Origin: Methanothermobacter tenebrarum
GTDB taxonomy: Archaea > Methanobacteriota > Methanobacteria > Methanobacteriales > DSM-23052
Assembly (NCBI RefSeq): GCF_003264935.1
Contig: NZ_QLOE01000005.1
Span: 1-64,000, forward strand
Direction of reading: 5' to 3'
DNA length: 64,000 bases
Positions 53,540 through 61,506 of this stretch are shown piece by piece. Below the pieces are notes generated by a model. That model was not told where the DNA came from, ran no database searches, and saw only the letters and a program-made list of their open reading frames with translations. The first letter of the stretch is position 1. Each line of letters begins with the position of its first letter. The position numbers were made by a program, and so were the translations under genes.

Positions 53540-55357
53540 TTATCTTAGTTGGGGGGATAAAATTTTTTGGTTATTGCGCAGTCCATTGAGGATTACTGCG
53601 AGTGAAAGTCCCATATCACCGATGCCCACAGCCATCCATAATGATACTAATCCAAAGATTGAAAGAAGGGCCAGGGATCCCTTAACGAGTATTGAGAAGA
53701 ATATGTTCTCTTTAACTATTCTCATGGTTCTTCTCCCTAGTTCTATTATTTGGTGGATTTTCATGAGGTCATCGTCGATTAGCACTATATCTGCGGTGTC
53801 AAGGGCTATGTCAGAGCCTCTGGTCCCCATCGCGATCCCGACGTCTGCCGCTACAAGGGCTGGGGCGTCGTTTATACCGTCACCGACCATGGCAACCCTC
53901 CCCTTAGATTTTAGATTTTCTATGAAATCGAATTTGTCCTCTGGGAGCAAGCCTCCAATGTATTTGTCAATTTTAAGTTTCCTTGCTAGTTTCTCCGCGA
54001 CTTTTGGATTATCTCCTGTTAGGATCATTGCCTTGATATTTTCCTGGGATAACCTTTGGATTAGGGTGGGGGCTGATGGTCTCATTTTATCTTCTAATGT
54101 TATTTCCCCGATGATTTTACCATCACTTTCTAGGAGGATGGATGTGTTCTCGGTTTTCTGCCGAGTGTTCTGGCCTAGGAAGTACAACTTACCATCTATC
54201 CTGCCAGAAATGCCATATCCTGGCTTATATTCTAAATCCTCGACTTTTAATGGCTCCAAGCCTTTTTCATCTGCCAGTTTGGTTATCGCCTCCGCTATTG
54301 GATGTTTTAAACCTTTTTCTAGTGAAGCTGCAATCTTTAATATGTTAGCATTATTGTATGCCTTTATTTCTTTTACTGTTAGTTCACCTTGTGTTAGCGT
54401 CCCTGTCTTATCAAATACAATAGTTTTTATCTTTGACATTTCTTCAAGGTGACTTGAGCCTTTAATTAATATCCCTTTTCTTGTGGCCGCTGTTATCCCT
54501 GATATCATAGCAACTGGTACTGATATTACAAGGGCGCAAGGACATGCGATCACCATTAATACAAGGGCTCGGTATATCCAAGTTTCTGGGTTGCCTATGA
54601 TCAGACTTGGGATTATACCTGTTAATATGCTTGCTATTATAATTGTTGGCGTGTAATATGATGCGAATTTCTCCATGAAAACTTCCCTAGATGATCTTCT
54701 CATCCTAGCCTTTTCTATCAATTCTATGACCCTTGCTATGATTGTCCTTTCAGAATTCCTTGTGACCTTAACTTCAAGGTAGCCTCCAAGGTTTATTGTA
54801 CCTGCCAATACTTCATCCCCAACAGTCATATGAACTGGCTCGGATTCTCCTGTAATATTTGATTGGTCAACATAACTTGAACCATCTATTATCCTCCCAT
54901 CCAAGGGTATCATGTCCCCTGGGCGTATGACCATTATCTCCCCTGGTTGCACTCTACTAGCATCCACCTTAACCTCTTTTTTCCCAATTTTTATCGTTGC
55001 TATTTCTGGTTTGAGTTGCATTAAGCCCTTTATAGATTCATGTGCCTGGCCGGTCGCATATTCTTCTAGGTATTCTGCAATATAATATAAGAAAACTATG
55101 ATAGCTGCCTCAGGATAGTCCCCAAGTGAATATGCTCCTATAACCGCTAATGTGATGAGAAGATTTATTGTGAATTTACCATGATAGAGTGCTAGGATGG
55201 CCCCTTTGAATGTTTCTAGGCCTGATACAAGAACAGTTAGTGTGAATAGTATGAAAGCAGGTAGCATATACCCACTATATTGTAGGTAGAATCCTATGAT
55301 AAATAAGATGGCGGATATGAGTATGGTTTTCTTGTCTTTTCCATTATTACAAGGCAT
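53540..55357 (-). CDS. P1B-2 heavy-metal transporting ATPase (Zn/Cd export type)
   Basis: The P-type motifs are complete: DKTGTLTQGE with the phosphorylated Asp, TGES, and GDGINDAPAL. The transport site is CPC in ACPCALV, and the last helices carry N-x7-K (ENIFFSILVKG) and GDMG, which together mark the P1B-2 (zinc, cadmium, lead) subclass. There is no N-terminal metal-binding domain. ATG 55357 with GAGGT upstream is preferred over TTG 55369. It is encoded directly after a PfkB kinase gene. Confidence 0.92.
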   Translation of the reverse strand: MPCNNGKDKKTILISAILFIIGFYLQYSGYMLPAFILFTLTVLVSGLETFKGAILALYHGKFTINLLITLAVIGAYSLGDYPEAAIIVFLYYIAEYLEEYATGQAHESIKGLMQLKPEIATIKIGKKEVKVDASRVQPGEIMVIRPGDMIPLDGRIIDGSSYVDQSNITGESEPVHMTVGDEVLAGTINLGGYLEVKVTRNSERTIIARVIELIEKARMRRSSREVFMEKFASYYTPTIIIASILTGIIPSLIIGNPETWIYRALVLMVIACPCALVISVPVAMISGITAATRKGILIKGSSHLEEMSKIKTIVFDKTGTLTQGELTVKEIKAYNNANILKIAASLEKGLKHPIAEAITKLADEKGLEPLKVEDLEYKPGYGISGRIDGKLYFLGQNTRQKTENTSILLESDGKIIGEITLEDKMRPSAPTLIQRLSQENIKAMILTGDNPKVAEKLARKLKIDKYIGGLLPEDKFDFIENLKSKGRVAMVGDGINDAPALVAADVGIAMGTRGSDIALDTADIVLIDDDLMKIHQIIELGRRTMRIVKENIFFSILVKGSLALLSIFGLVSLWMAVGIGDMGLSLAVILNGLRNNQKILSPQLR

Positions 55358-55369
55358 AGGTGACCTCAA

Positions 55370-56278
55370 TTATTTTTTTAGTATTCTTGTAGCTTCACTT
55401 GAGGGTAGTGTGGTGGTTGCACCGTATCCTTGTATACAATGGGATGCTATATAATTTCCGAAGTAGCATGAGGTTTTGAGGTCATGGCCCATGAGCCATG
55501 CATATAGGAATCCTGCGTTGAATGCGTCACCAGCCCCAGTTGTGTCCACACATTCAACTTTTAAGGCTGGTACTTCCACTTCTAGGTCGTCCATGAGCCC
55601 ATAAACCCCCAAGGAGCCCCTTTTTATGATGATAATATCAACTTCATCTGCTAGGAGTTTCGCAGCCTCCTTATAGGATCCACGGTAGCCTAGCATCACC
55701 TTAATTTCCATCTCATTTAATAATAGGACGTTAACGGCCTCTATGAGCCTTCTAAGAGATTTTATCCCCCTTTTGGCGTATAGGTTTCCCGGGTCTAGGC
55801 TTATAAGCGGCCTAGATGATAATCTCTCAAGTAATGTTTCCTGGACTTTTAGACCTTCACCTGCAAATGATGTTAAGTGTAATAATTTGCTATTCTCTAC
55901 TAGTTCGATTTTTATTTCATCAATTTTTATGGTGTCATTTACGCCAGGGTCTAGATAGAGTGCTCTTTGCCCATTTTCATCCACGAAGCCTATTACTTTA
56001 CCGCTTCTACCCTCTTTTGTGATGATTAAAAGATCCAAGTTAACCTTTTCCCTTTCAAGGTTTTCTTTAAGTTTAACGCCCTCTCTGTCCATGGCCACCT
56101 TACCAATGTATGCAGTTTTAAGGCCTAATTTTGAAAGTCCTATGATAGTATTAGCTGCGGAACCGCCACAACTTTCCTTAAAACTTCTGATTATGGTCTC
56201 TTCTTCCGGGCCTATAATCCTATCAACCATGTAGAGTTGATCCATGTTAAGGGCTCCGAAGCCTACCACATCGAACAT
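55370..56278 (-). CDS. PfkB family carbohydrate or nucleoside kinase
   Basis: The 302-residue kinase has the PfkB start (VVGFGALNMDQLYMVD), the substrate-binding GGSAANTIIGLSKLG near residue 38, and the C-terminal signature VDTTGAGDAFNAGF (about 245-258) with the catalytic Asp. The family phosphorylates sugars or nucleosides; the nucleoside-kinase branch common in methanogens is a good guess. It follows the ftr gene by 28 bases and precedes the metal ATPase. Confidence 0.85.
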   Translation of the reverse strand: MFDVVGFGALNMDQLYMVDRIIGPEEETIIRSFKESCGGSAANTIIGLSKLGLKTAYIGKVAMDREGVKLKENLEREKVNLDLLIITKEGRSGKVIGFVDENGQRALYLDPGVNDTIKIDEIKIELVENSKLLHLTSFAGEGLKVQETLLERLSSRPLISLDPGNLYAKRGIKSLRRLIEAVNVLLLNEMEIKVMLGYRGSYKEAAKLLADEVDIIIIKRGSLGVYGLMDDLEVEVPALKVECVDTTGAGDAFNAGFLYAWLMGHDLKTSCYFGNYIASHCIQGYGATTTLPSSEATRILKK

Positions 56279-56306
56279 TTAACATCCCCAAAAAAAATTA
56301 TTAATC

Positions 56307-57197
56307 CTAGAAGATTTCATGGAGGAATATCTTATCATCACCTAGTTTACCCTCGTAGTTGCCGGCTGAAACCCTTATCACACCATCAAATTCTGAAACG
56401 GCATTCACACCCACTCTAAGGGCTTCTATGACTTTTTTTCTGGAAAGTCCGTTTATTACTATCTCTGGTATGTATTTAACCCCATCTGGGACTTTGGATT
56501 CCTTGCCTAGTCTTGTTTTTAGTGATGGACAGTATGGATGGTTTGTTGTGGGGCCTATCCATGGGTACTTTGTTTCGGGCTTTGATGGGGCTGAACAGAT
56601 ATCAAATGGTGTTATAACCTTATCCACTCTACTTATGGCTTCTATGGCACTTTTACCCGCTTCTAGGACCGATTCTTTATCCTTGCACATGTACCAGAAG
56701 TTGGCACCCATTATACCTGTCTGGTATCCTAGCCTGGCTTCTATTTTGAAGTCTGGCACTGCTATGGGTACTATTATCATCTCTCTTCCATGAATGGTTT
56801 CTATCCATTCGTATCCATCACCACAATGTCCAACGTGCTTCATCATGTCAATGTAACCTTCTGCTTCTAAACTTGCATCAAATAGGCTTGTGAACGGCTT
56901 CACTAGGATGTCTTGCCTTATCCTATAAGATAATTCCACCTCAAATTTTTCCATGTTATCAAGGGCGAAATAGAATTGTAGAATAGCACCATGTCTAGAA
57001 TCTGGGGTCATGTCAGGATCCAGGAAAGATTCAACGCCACTTTCTAATCTTCCTATTACCGCTGCGGGTGTGGAAGTGGCATCATATGCCGCTCTTTTAA
57101 CTGTTCTTTTGTCGTGGGCGGTTACTATGGCCCTTACACATTTACCCTTAAAGGTTTCACAGAATGTATCCTCTATGATTGTACCGTTGATCTTCAC
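56307..57197 (-). CDS. ftr: formylmethanofuran--tetrahydromethanopterin formyltransferase
   Basis: The 296-residue enzyme transfers the formyl group from formylmethanofuran to tetrahydromethanopterin, the second step of CO2 reduction to methane. Sequence marks along its length include [40 protein letters not shown] and [14 protein letters not shown] 57197 overlaps the TAG of the upstream HAD gene. It lies downstream of ehaA and the HAD gene, as the second ftr of Methanothermobacter does in the Eha operon (recalled from memory), so it is likely that paralog rather than the main one. Confidence 0.95.
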   Translation of the reverse strand: MKINGTIIEDTFCETFKGKCVRAIVTAHDKRTVKRAAYDATSTPAAVIGRLESGVESFLDPDMTPDSRHGAILQFYFALDNMEKFEVELSYRIRQDILVKPFTSLFDASLEAEGYIDMMKHVGHCGDGYEWIETIHGREMIIVPIAVPDFKIEARLGYQTGIMGANFWYMCKDKESVLEAGKSAIEAISRVDKVITPFDICSAPSKPETKYPWIGPTTNHPYCPSLKTRLGKESKVPDGVKYIPEIVINGLSRKKVIEALRVGVNAVSEFDGVIRVSAGNYEGKLGDDKIFLHEIF

Positions 57198-58222
57198 TAT
57201 CCTAGGCCTCCTATGGCTTCCCCCCTGACCCTTTTACGCATTTGGAGGCTCTCCTCTGCTATCTCTTCTATGTTATCATCTGGGATGAGTATTCTTGGGA
57301 ACTTTTTCTTGGATGTTTCCATGAATTTTTCGAAAATATTATAGCTTATCCTAAAGTTTTCCAAGGCTCTTTCAGGGTCCATTGTGTAAGCTTTCACGAA
57401 TTCTATGATATAGTCTCTGCCGAAACGTGAATGTAAATCTGCTATCAGAGCTAATGGGAGGGCGTTCTCTGCTATGATGACTATATCAGCTTCCCTTACA
57501 GCGTAATGGTTCCCATTGAAGGATACGGCCAAGCCGCGCCCCCTTGTATACCTGAGGGGTTCCACATCGGTTATACTATCCCCTATATATAATGTTGACT
57601 TTATGGGGAGTTTTTCCTTTTTGAGTATTTCTTTGAGGGCTAGGCGTTTACCCTCTCCTCCCACTGTCTTAACATCCTCTATGAGTTTACCTATCCTCAT
57701 CTGGGGTATTTCCTCGAAGAATATTTTGTCCATTGTCTCGAAATCAGCGCCCTCTACTATCATGTCTTTGAATTGGAATAGTTTCTCCCTTTCATCCTCG
57801 GGGAGTTCGTGTGAGTCTATGTCAAGGCTTGTATAATATGTGTTCTCGAGGGGGAAGTTGATGAGGTTACAGAGGGCTTCAATGTATTGCTTGTAACTTG
57901 TGCTTATGATATAGGATGGCATGAGTCCTTGGACTCGTTGTAGTAGTTCGCGCGCCCATGGGACTAGGCTGATATTTTCCTTGGAGAATTCCACTATCTT
58001 ATCATTGGTAACATTATAGGCTTTTAGGAATGGGGTGATGAGTTTAAGGGTGTCACCCGCATTATAACCTGGTCTTTTAATCTCATATGCTAGTATATCA
58101 TCGTATTTGCTCACTGCCGCGAAGAATTTGTCACCATCTGGTATGAAATGGCTTGCGAGTTCGAATGCATTGTCGTTAAGTGAAATAGGACCCTCACAGT
58201 CTGTTACAAATAATTTTTTCAT
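57197..58222 (-). CDS. HAD-like protein of the Eha operon (EhaR-like)
   Basis: The protein is a HAD-superfamily phosphatase-like chain. Motif I is VTDCEGP (Asp7, with Glu at the second acidic position), and motif IV is [14 protein letters not shown]; helical cap segments lie between. It has the length (341) and start of the protein I know as EhaR in the Eha energy-converting hydrogenase operon. GGTGATC lies just upstream of ATG 58222, directly next to a C/G hairpin. Function is unproven; a role in cofactor handling or regulation is possible. Confidence 0.75.
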   Translation of the reverse strand: MKKLFVTDCEGPISLNDNAFELASHFIPDGDKFFAAVSKYDDILAYEIKRPGYNAGDTLKLITPFLKAYNVTNDKIVEFSKENISLVPWARELLQRVQGLMPSYIISTSYKQYIEALCNLINFPLENTYYTSLDIDSHELPEDEREKLFQFKDMIVEGADFETMDKIFFEEIPQMRIGKLIEDVKTVGGEGKRLALKEILKKEKLPIKSTLYIGDSITDVEPLRYTRGRGLAVSFNGNHYAVREADIVIIAENALPLALIADLHSRFGRDYIIEFVKAYTMDPERALENFRISYNIFEKFMETSKKKFPRILIPDDNIEEIAEESLQMRKRVRGEAIGGLG

Positions 58223-58231
58223 TTGGGATCA

Positions 58232-58247
58232 CCCCCCCACAAGGGGG
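58232..58247 (-). promoter_or_regulatory. C/G-run hairpin abutting the ribosome site of the HAD gene
   Basis: On the minus strand CCCCC, a TTGT loop and GGGGGGG are followed directly by TGATCC, so the G run forms the first half of the Shine-Dalgarno GGGTGAT. Folding would hide the ribosome site. It lies in the 33-base spacer between ehaA and the HAD gene. Confidence 0.5.
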
Positions 58248-58255
58248 ATATTATC

Positions 58256-58543
58256 CTATCCTGGATGGAATGGGGGTCTGGGGAAGATGTTCTCTATGAT
58301 ATATTTTACTAGGAGGGCTGATAATATCCCCATAATGAGGCCTAGATCTAGGGTATTATAGAATCCTCTGAATCCCAATTTTAGGGATACTGCGAGGAGG
58401 CCTGCTGCGATTATGGGTGTTGGGAATATCACTGTTAAAGTCCATGAGCGTCTCCATGGTCTTTCAGCTACAATTGGGAGCCCGAGGAGTGAAGCTACAA
58501 TGATGGCTGATACTATCGCGATCAAGTAACTAAAGAGGATCAT
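58256..58543 (-). CDS. ehaA: energy-converting hydrogenase A subunit A (EhaA)
   Basis: From ATG 58543 this is a 95-residue membrane protein with three helices. The first ends with LGLPIVAERPWRRSWTLT, then VIFPTPIIAAGLLAVSLKLGF, and the last is near GLIMGILSALLVKYI before FPRPPFHPG. The RPWR-SWT-x-VIFPTP pattern is that of EhaA. The start is chosen because a TATA box lies 27 bases upstream and fits a leaderless mRNA; the longer frame from 58660 is unlikely. In relatives, ehaA is followed by many eha genes, but here the next gene is EhaR-like. Confidence 0.82.
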   Translation of the reverse strand: MILFSYLIAIVSAIIVASLLGLPIVAERPWRRSWTLTVIFPTPIIAAGLLAVSLKLGFRGFYNTLDLGLIMGILSALLVKYIIENIFPRPPFHPG

Positions 58544-58565
58544 ATTAAAAAGATGAAAATTTAAA

Positions 58566-58574
58566 ATATATAAA
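58566..58574 (-). promoter_or_regulatory. TATA box for ehaA (leaderless promoter)
   Basis: The minus-strand TTTATATAT core lies about 27 bases upstream of ATG 58543, and no Shine-Dalgarno precedes that ATG. Transcription probably starts at the start codon. Confidence 0.6.
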
Positions 58575-58633
58575 ATTTTTCCAAGAATAATCCTATGATT
58601 TGCGGAACTTTTACCCCAAAAGATAAAATCATG

Positions 58634-58646
58634 CCCCCATAGGGGG
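58634..58646. repeat. tight C5/G5 palindrome in the ehaA/DUF1616 divergent spacer
   Basis: CCCCC, ATA and GGGGG form a palindrome, next to a TATATTTA element at 58648-58655 that could be the promoter for the genes at 58695 and 58778. Confidence 0.4.
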
Positions 58647-58694
58647 ATATATTTATCCACTCTAATAATCTAATGATTGAGGAGAAAGCATAGT

Positions 58695-58775
58695 ATGAAA
58701 ACTGATGTTCGTGAGATTGATCATATCAACCAGTATATCCAAATTCACATCTTTGCTCCTTGGGAGGCAAGTTGA
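58695..58775 (+). CDS. possible 26-residue leader peptide upstream of the DUF1616 gene
   Basis: ATG 58695 has GAGGAGA nine bases upstream and opens a 26-codon frame (MKTDVREIDHINQYIQ...) ending at TGA 58773-58775. The stop overlaps TTG 58772 and lies two bases before ATG 58778, the two possible starts of the next gene, so translation could be coupled. No known peptide family is recognised and it may be chance. Confidence 0.4.
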   Translation: MKTDVREIDHINQYIQIHIFAPWEAS

Positions 58776-58777
58776 TC

Positions 58778-60127
58778 ATGACATCTGAGCATGAAGAAAT
58801 TTTAAGGTTCCATCAATCTTCAAAGGATCTTTTCGTTGTAGTTGTCTCAGCCTTCATACTCTTAGTATTTCTACAATTCCCATATAAGTTTTGGATCCTC
58901 AGAAGCTTGATTATAGGATTTAACATTTTTTTAATAATAGGATATTCTATAATATCATTTTTCTCCCTCAAGTTTCAAGAGAAAAGATTATCTTTGAGGC
59001 TGATCCTAAGCATCCCCCTGAGTCTGGTGATAATAATAGCATTCGATTATCTACCATTGGATAACCATGGGATCCTCAGACTATCAGCTATAATATCAAT
59101 TATAGCAGGGATACTAGCATATGCTAGGAGACGTAGAAGGCAAGATATGATAAGAAGGTCCTTGAAAGAAGCCGGAATAGATGAAAAGAATATCATAAGC
59201 CCATCAGAGGCTGCTAAGATAGCTATAGAACGACATGAAAGGTTATCCAGGGGGGATGAGCTTGAAAGGGCATTCCCACCAGAAGAATATTTCAAAATCG
59301 AAGAAAAAAAAGAAAAGCCAAAACTAGGATCCTACGCAGACCTCATACTCATCCTCATATTCACAATAATAACAATGATTTCACCAATCAAATGGCCACT
59401 TGGAATATTCATGATGATACTAATACCTGGTTATCTACTCATAGCAATCCTAGCACCAAAAAAGGGAACCATAAACTCCTATGAAAGACTATTCCTAAGT
59501 TTCACACTGAGTATAATCATAAGCGCTATCATAAGCCTAATCCTAAAAAAACCTTCAAACCTTGTCATCACAGAAACATCCTGCAGATTGTCCATTCTCT
59601 TAACAATAACATCCCTCATAATAAGATCGAAGACTAAACCCACTGAAAGATTTTACTGGAACCCCGTCAAATCCATTGAAAGGATTAAAGACACGCGCTT
59701 GAAAAAGAACCAGATAGTATCACTCATATTACTCATCATCCTCATTTCAATGATAGGAGTTACTATTAACACCATAATTTTAAATCCAGTCCCGTCAGAA
59801 AGATTCACAGAATTTTACATCCTCGGACCCACAGGAAAAGCATATGATTACCCAACAAACCTAAGAATAGGCGAAACTGGGGAAGTAATTATAGGAGTTG
59901 TAAACCATGAATACCAGACCACAGACTATAGAATAATCGTTAAAATGGGCGAAGAAGTCATAGACAATACCACAATAACATTAAAAAACGGTGAAAAGTG
60001 GGAGAAACGCTTTAAATTCACCCCAAAAGAGGCTGGGGACAATCAAAAACTCCAATTTTTATTATATCGTCTGCCAGATGAAGAAAGAGTTTACAGGTCG
60101 CTCCACCTCTTCGTGAATGTGAAATAA
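58778..60127 (+). CDS. DUF1616 membrane protein
   Basis: The protein of about 450 residues has N-terminal helices (about four), a charged cytoplasmic linker with an RRRRR cluster and an ERHERLSRGDELERAF segment, further helices (about 190-330) and a C-terminal external beta domain of about 110 residues (GPTGKAYDYPTNLRIGETGEV in parts, then NHEYQTTDYRI). This is the DUF1616 layout seen near surface-glycan genes of methanogens. ATG 58778 or TTG 58772 are possible starts; GGGAGG at 58761-58766 is closer to the TTG. The epimerase gene follows 14 bases later. Confidence 0.75.
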   Translation: MTSEHEEILRFHQSSKDLFVVVVSAFILLVFLQFPYKFWILRSLIIGFNIFLIIGYSIISFFSLKFQEKRLSLRLILSIPLSLVIIIAFDYLPLDNHGILRLSAIISIIAGILAYARRRRRQDMIRRSLKEAGIDEKNIISPSEAAKIAIERHERLSRGDELERAFPPEEYFKIEEKKEKPKLGSYADLILILIFTIITMISPIKWPLGIFMMILIPGYLLIAILAPKKGTINSYERLFLSFTLSIIISAIISLILKKPSNLVITETSCRLSILLTITSLIIRSKTKPTERFYWNPVKSIERIKDTRLKKNQIVSLILLIILISMIGVTINTIILNPVPSERFTEFYILGPTGKAYDYPTNLRIGETGEVIIGVVNHEYQTTDYRIIVKMGEEVIDNTTITLKNGEKWEKRFKFTPKEAGDNQKLQFLLYRLPDEERVYRSLHLFVNVK

Positions 60128-60141
60128 TAAAGGTGAGAATT

Positions 60142-61098
60142 GTGAAGGATAAAAATGTCATAGTCACCGGCGGCCTTGGATTTATCGGTTCACACCTTAC
60201 AGACAGGCTACTAGAAAACGGTAACAAGGTAACGGTTATAGATGACTGTTCCACAGGTTCAATCAACAATTTAACCATGAAAGATCATGAAAACCTCAAA
60301 ATTATAAAAGGCAGTATAACAAATTTGGACCTTGAAAAAATCTTCAAAGGAAAGGATTATATATTCCACCAGGCAGCACTCGCAAGCGTGGAAGAAAGTA
60401 TAAAAAATCCAATAAAATGCCATGAAATAAACGCCACAGGCACTCTCAAAATCCTCCAAGCCGCGAAAAAATGTAATATTATAAAAGTATTACACGCATC
60501 CACCTCAGCAGTCTACGGGGACAATCCAAACATACCATTAAATGAAAACGAAAACCCCAAGCCACTTTCACCCTACGCCGCCTCAAAAGTTTCAGCAGAA
60601 TCATATTGTCACGTTTACACCCAATGTTATGGACTTAAAACCGTCTCATTAAGATACTTCAACGTGTTCGGACCCCGCCAAAACCCAAAATTAGAATATG
60701 CTGCAGTCATACCACGATTCATAAATGCCATACTCTCAGGAGAAAGACCAATAATCTATGGGAACGGCAACCAAACCCGAGACTTCATCTATGTAGAGGA
60801 TATAGTGGAAGCCAACCTACTACTCGCAGAATCAAAATTCACAGGCCCAGTCAACATAGCCACGGGTGAAAGCATAACAATAAACAAGCTCCTGGAATTA
60901 ATAGAGGATATACTTGATGTTGACATTAAACCCATCTACCATGATCCAAGACCAGGTGACATAATAGAGTCTAGGGCGGATATAGGCCTTTTAAAATCTC
61001 TTGGATTCAAAAAGATCACAAAACTCAAAAGTGGACTCGAAAAGACAATAGAATGGTACAAAGAAGAAAAAACTAGGCTTGGGGGGATACTAGATTAG
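60142..61098 (+). CDS. NAD-dependent sugar epimerase (UDP-glucose 4-epimerase-like)
   Basis: This extended SDR enzyme has the NAD motif VTGGLGFIGSHL at the start, the catalytic Thr/Ser in HASTSAVYG, and Tyr-x3-Lys in SPYAASKVS. Further motifs RYFNVFGPRQNP and QTRDFIYVEDI are typical of UDP-sugar 4-epimerases. GTG 60142 is preferred over GTG 60133, because AGGTGA lies five bases upstream. It probably supplies UDP-galactose or UDP-N-acetylgalactosamine for pseudomurein or surface glycans. Confidence 0.9.
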   Translation: MKDKNVIVTGGLGFIGSHLTDRLLENGNKVTVIDDCSTGSINNLTMKDHENLKIIKGSITNLDLEKIFKGKDYIFHQAALASVEESIKNPIKCHEINATGTLKILQAAKKCNIIKVLHASTSAVYGDNPNIPLNENENPKPLSPYAASKVSAESYCHVYTQCYGLKTVSLRYFNVFGPRQNPKLEYAAVIPRFINAILSGERPIIYGNGNQTRDFIYVEDIVEANLLLAESKFTGPVNIATGESITINKLLELIEDILDVDIKPIYHDPRPGDIIESRADIGLLKSLGFKKITKLKSGLEKTIEWYKEEKTRLGGILD

Positions 61099-61449
61099 AA
61101 AGTTTAACTAGCAAATTCTCAATATTTAAAATCCCCCAGTATAAAGGAACGTGAATCGACCCATTCTAAATGTAGGATGAAAAATCATCCACACAGCAAA
61201 CAACCTTGGTCATACTAGTAGAGTATTTCTTCCCACAAACTCTGAGGTTCACAAGCTCTATATGTCTTTTATCATTCCCCACTCCCCCACAAATTTTTCA
61301 TGTTCACATTTTACCATATATTCTTCGACACCTCAGATACTCCCTTTTGGAAGGGAAAACCCTTTAACAAAAGCTTTAAGGGATAACGCTTCCTAGATTA
61401 ACAGATATTGTCAAAGTATACTCTCTTTCCTGGAAACTAAATAAAAACA

Positions 61450-61459
61450 TTTATATAAA
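61450..61459 (+). promoter_or_regulatory. TATA box for the pseudomurein-binding protein
   Basis: TTTATATAAA preceded by AAAAACA places the transcription start near 61481-61485, at or just before the inverted repeat at 61484. Confidence 0.6.
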
Positions 61460-61483
61460 ACTTTTAACTCATATTCTTATTTG

Positions 61484-61505
61484 TCACAGGTTACATTGCC
61501 TGTGA
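61484..61505 (+). promoter_or_regulatory. inverted repeat at the 5' end of the pseudomurein-binding protein mRNA
   Basis: TCACAGG (61484-61490) and CCTGTGA (61499-61505) form a perfect 7-bp stem with an 8-base loop, at the expected start of the mRNA and directly before GGGAGG (61508-61513). It could stabilise the mRNA or bind a regulator. Confidence 0.5.
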
Positions 61506-61506
61506 T

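Larger units (their letters stand above)
61099..61506 (+). other. 408-base intergenic region with hairpin and promoter, no gene
   Basis: No supported gene is seen here. GGATGA-AAAA-TCATCC (61175-61190) is a perfect 6-bp hairpin about 80 bases after the epimerase stop. Its right end carries a TATA box and an inverted repeat that belong to the next gene. Confidence 0.6.

Noticed and set aside
53574-54452. 292-codon plus-strand frame inside the metal ATPase gene
   Set aside because: Antisense shadow of a strongly conserved P-type ATPase; no independent motif.
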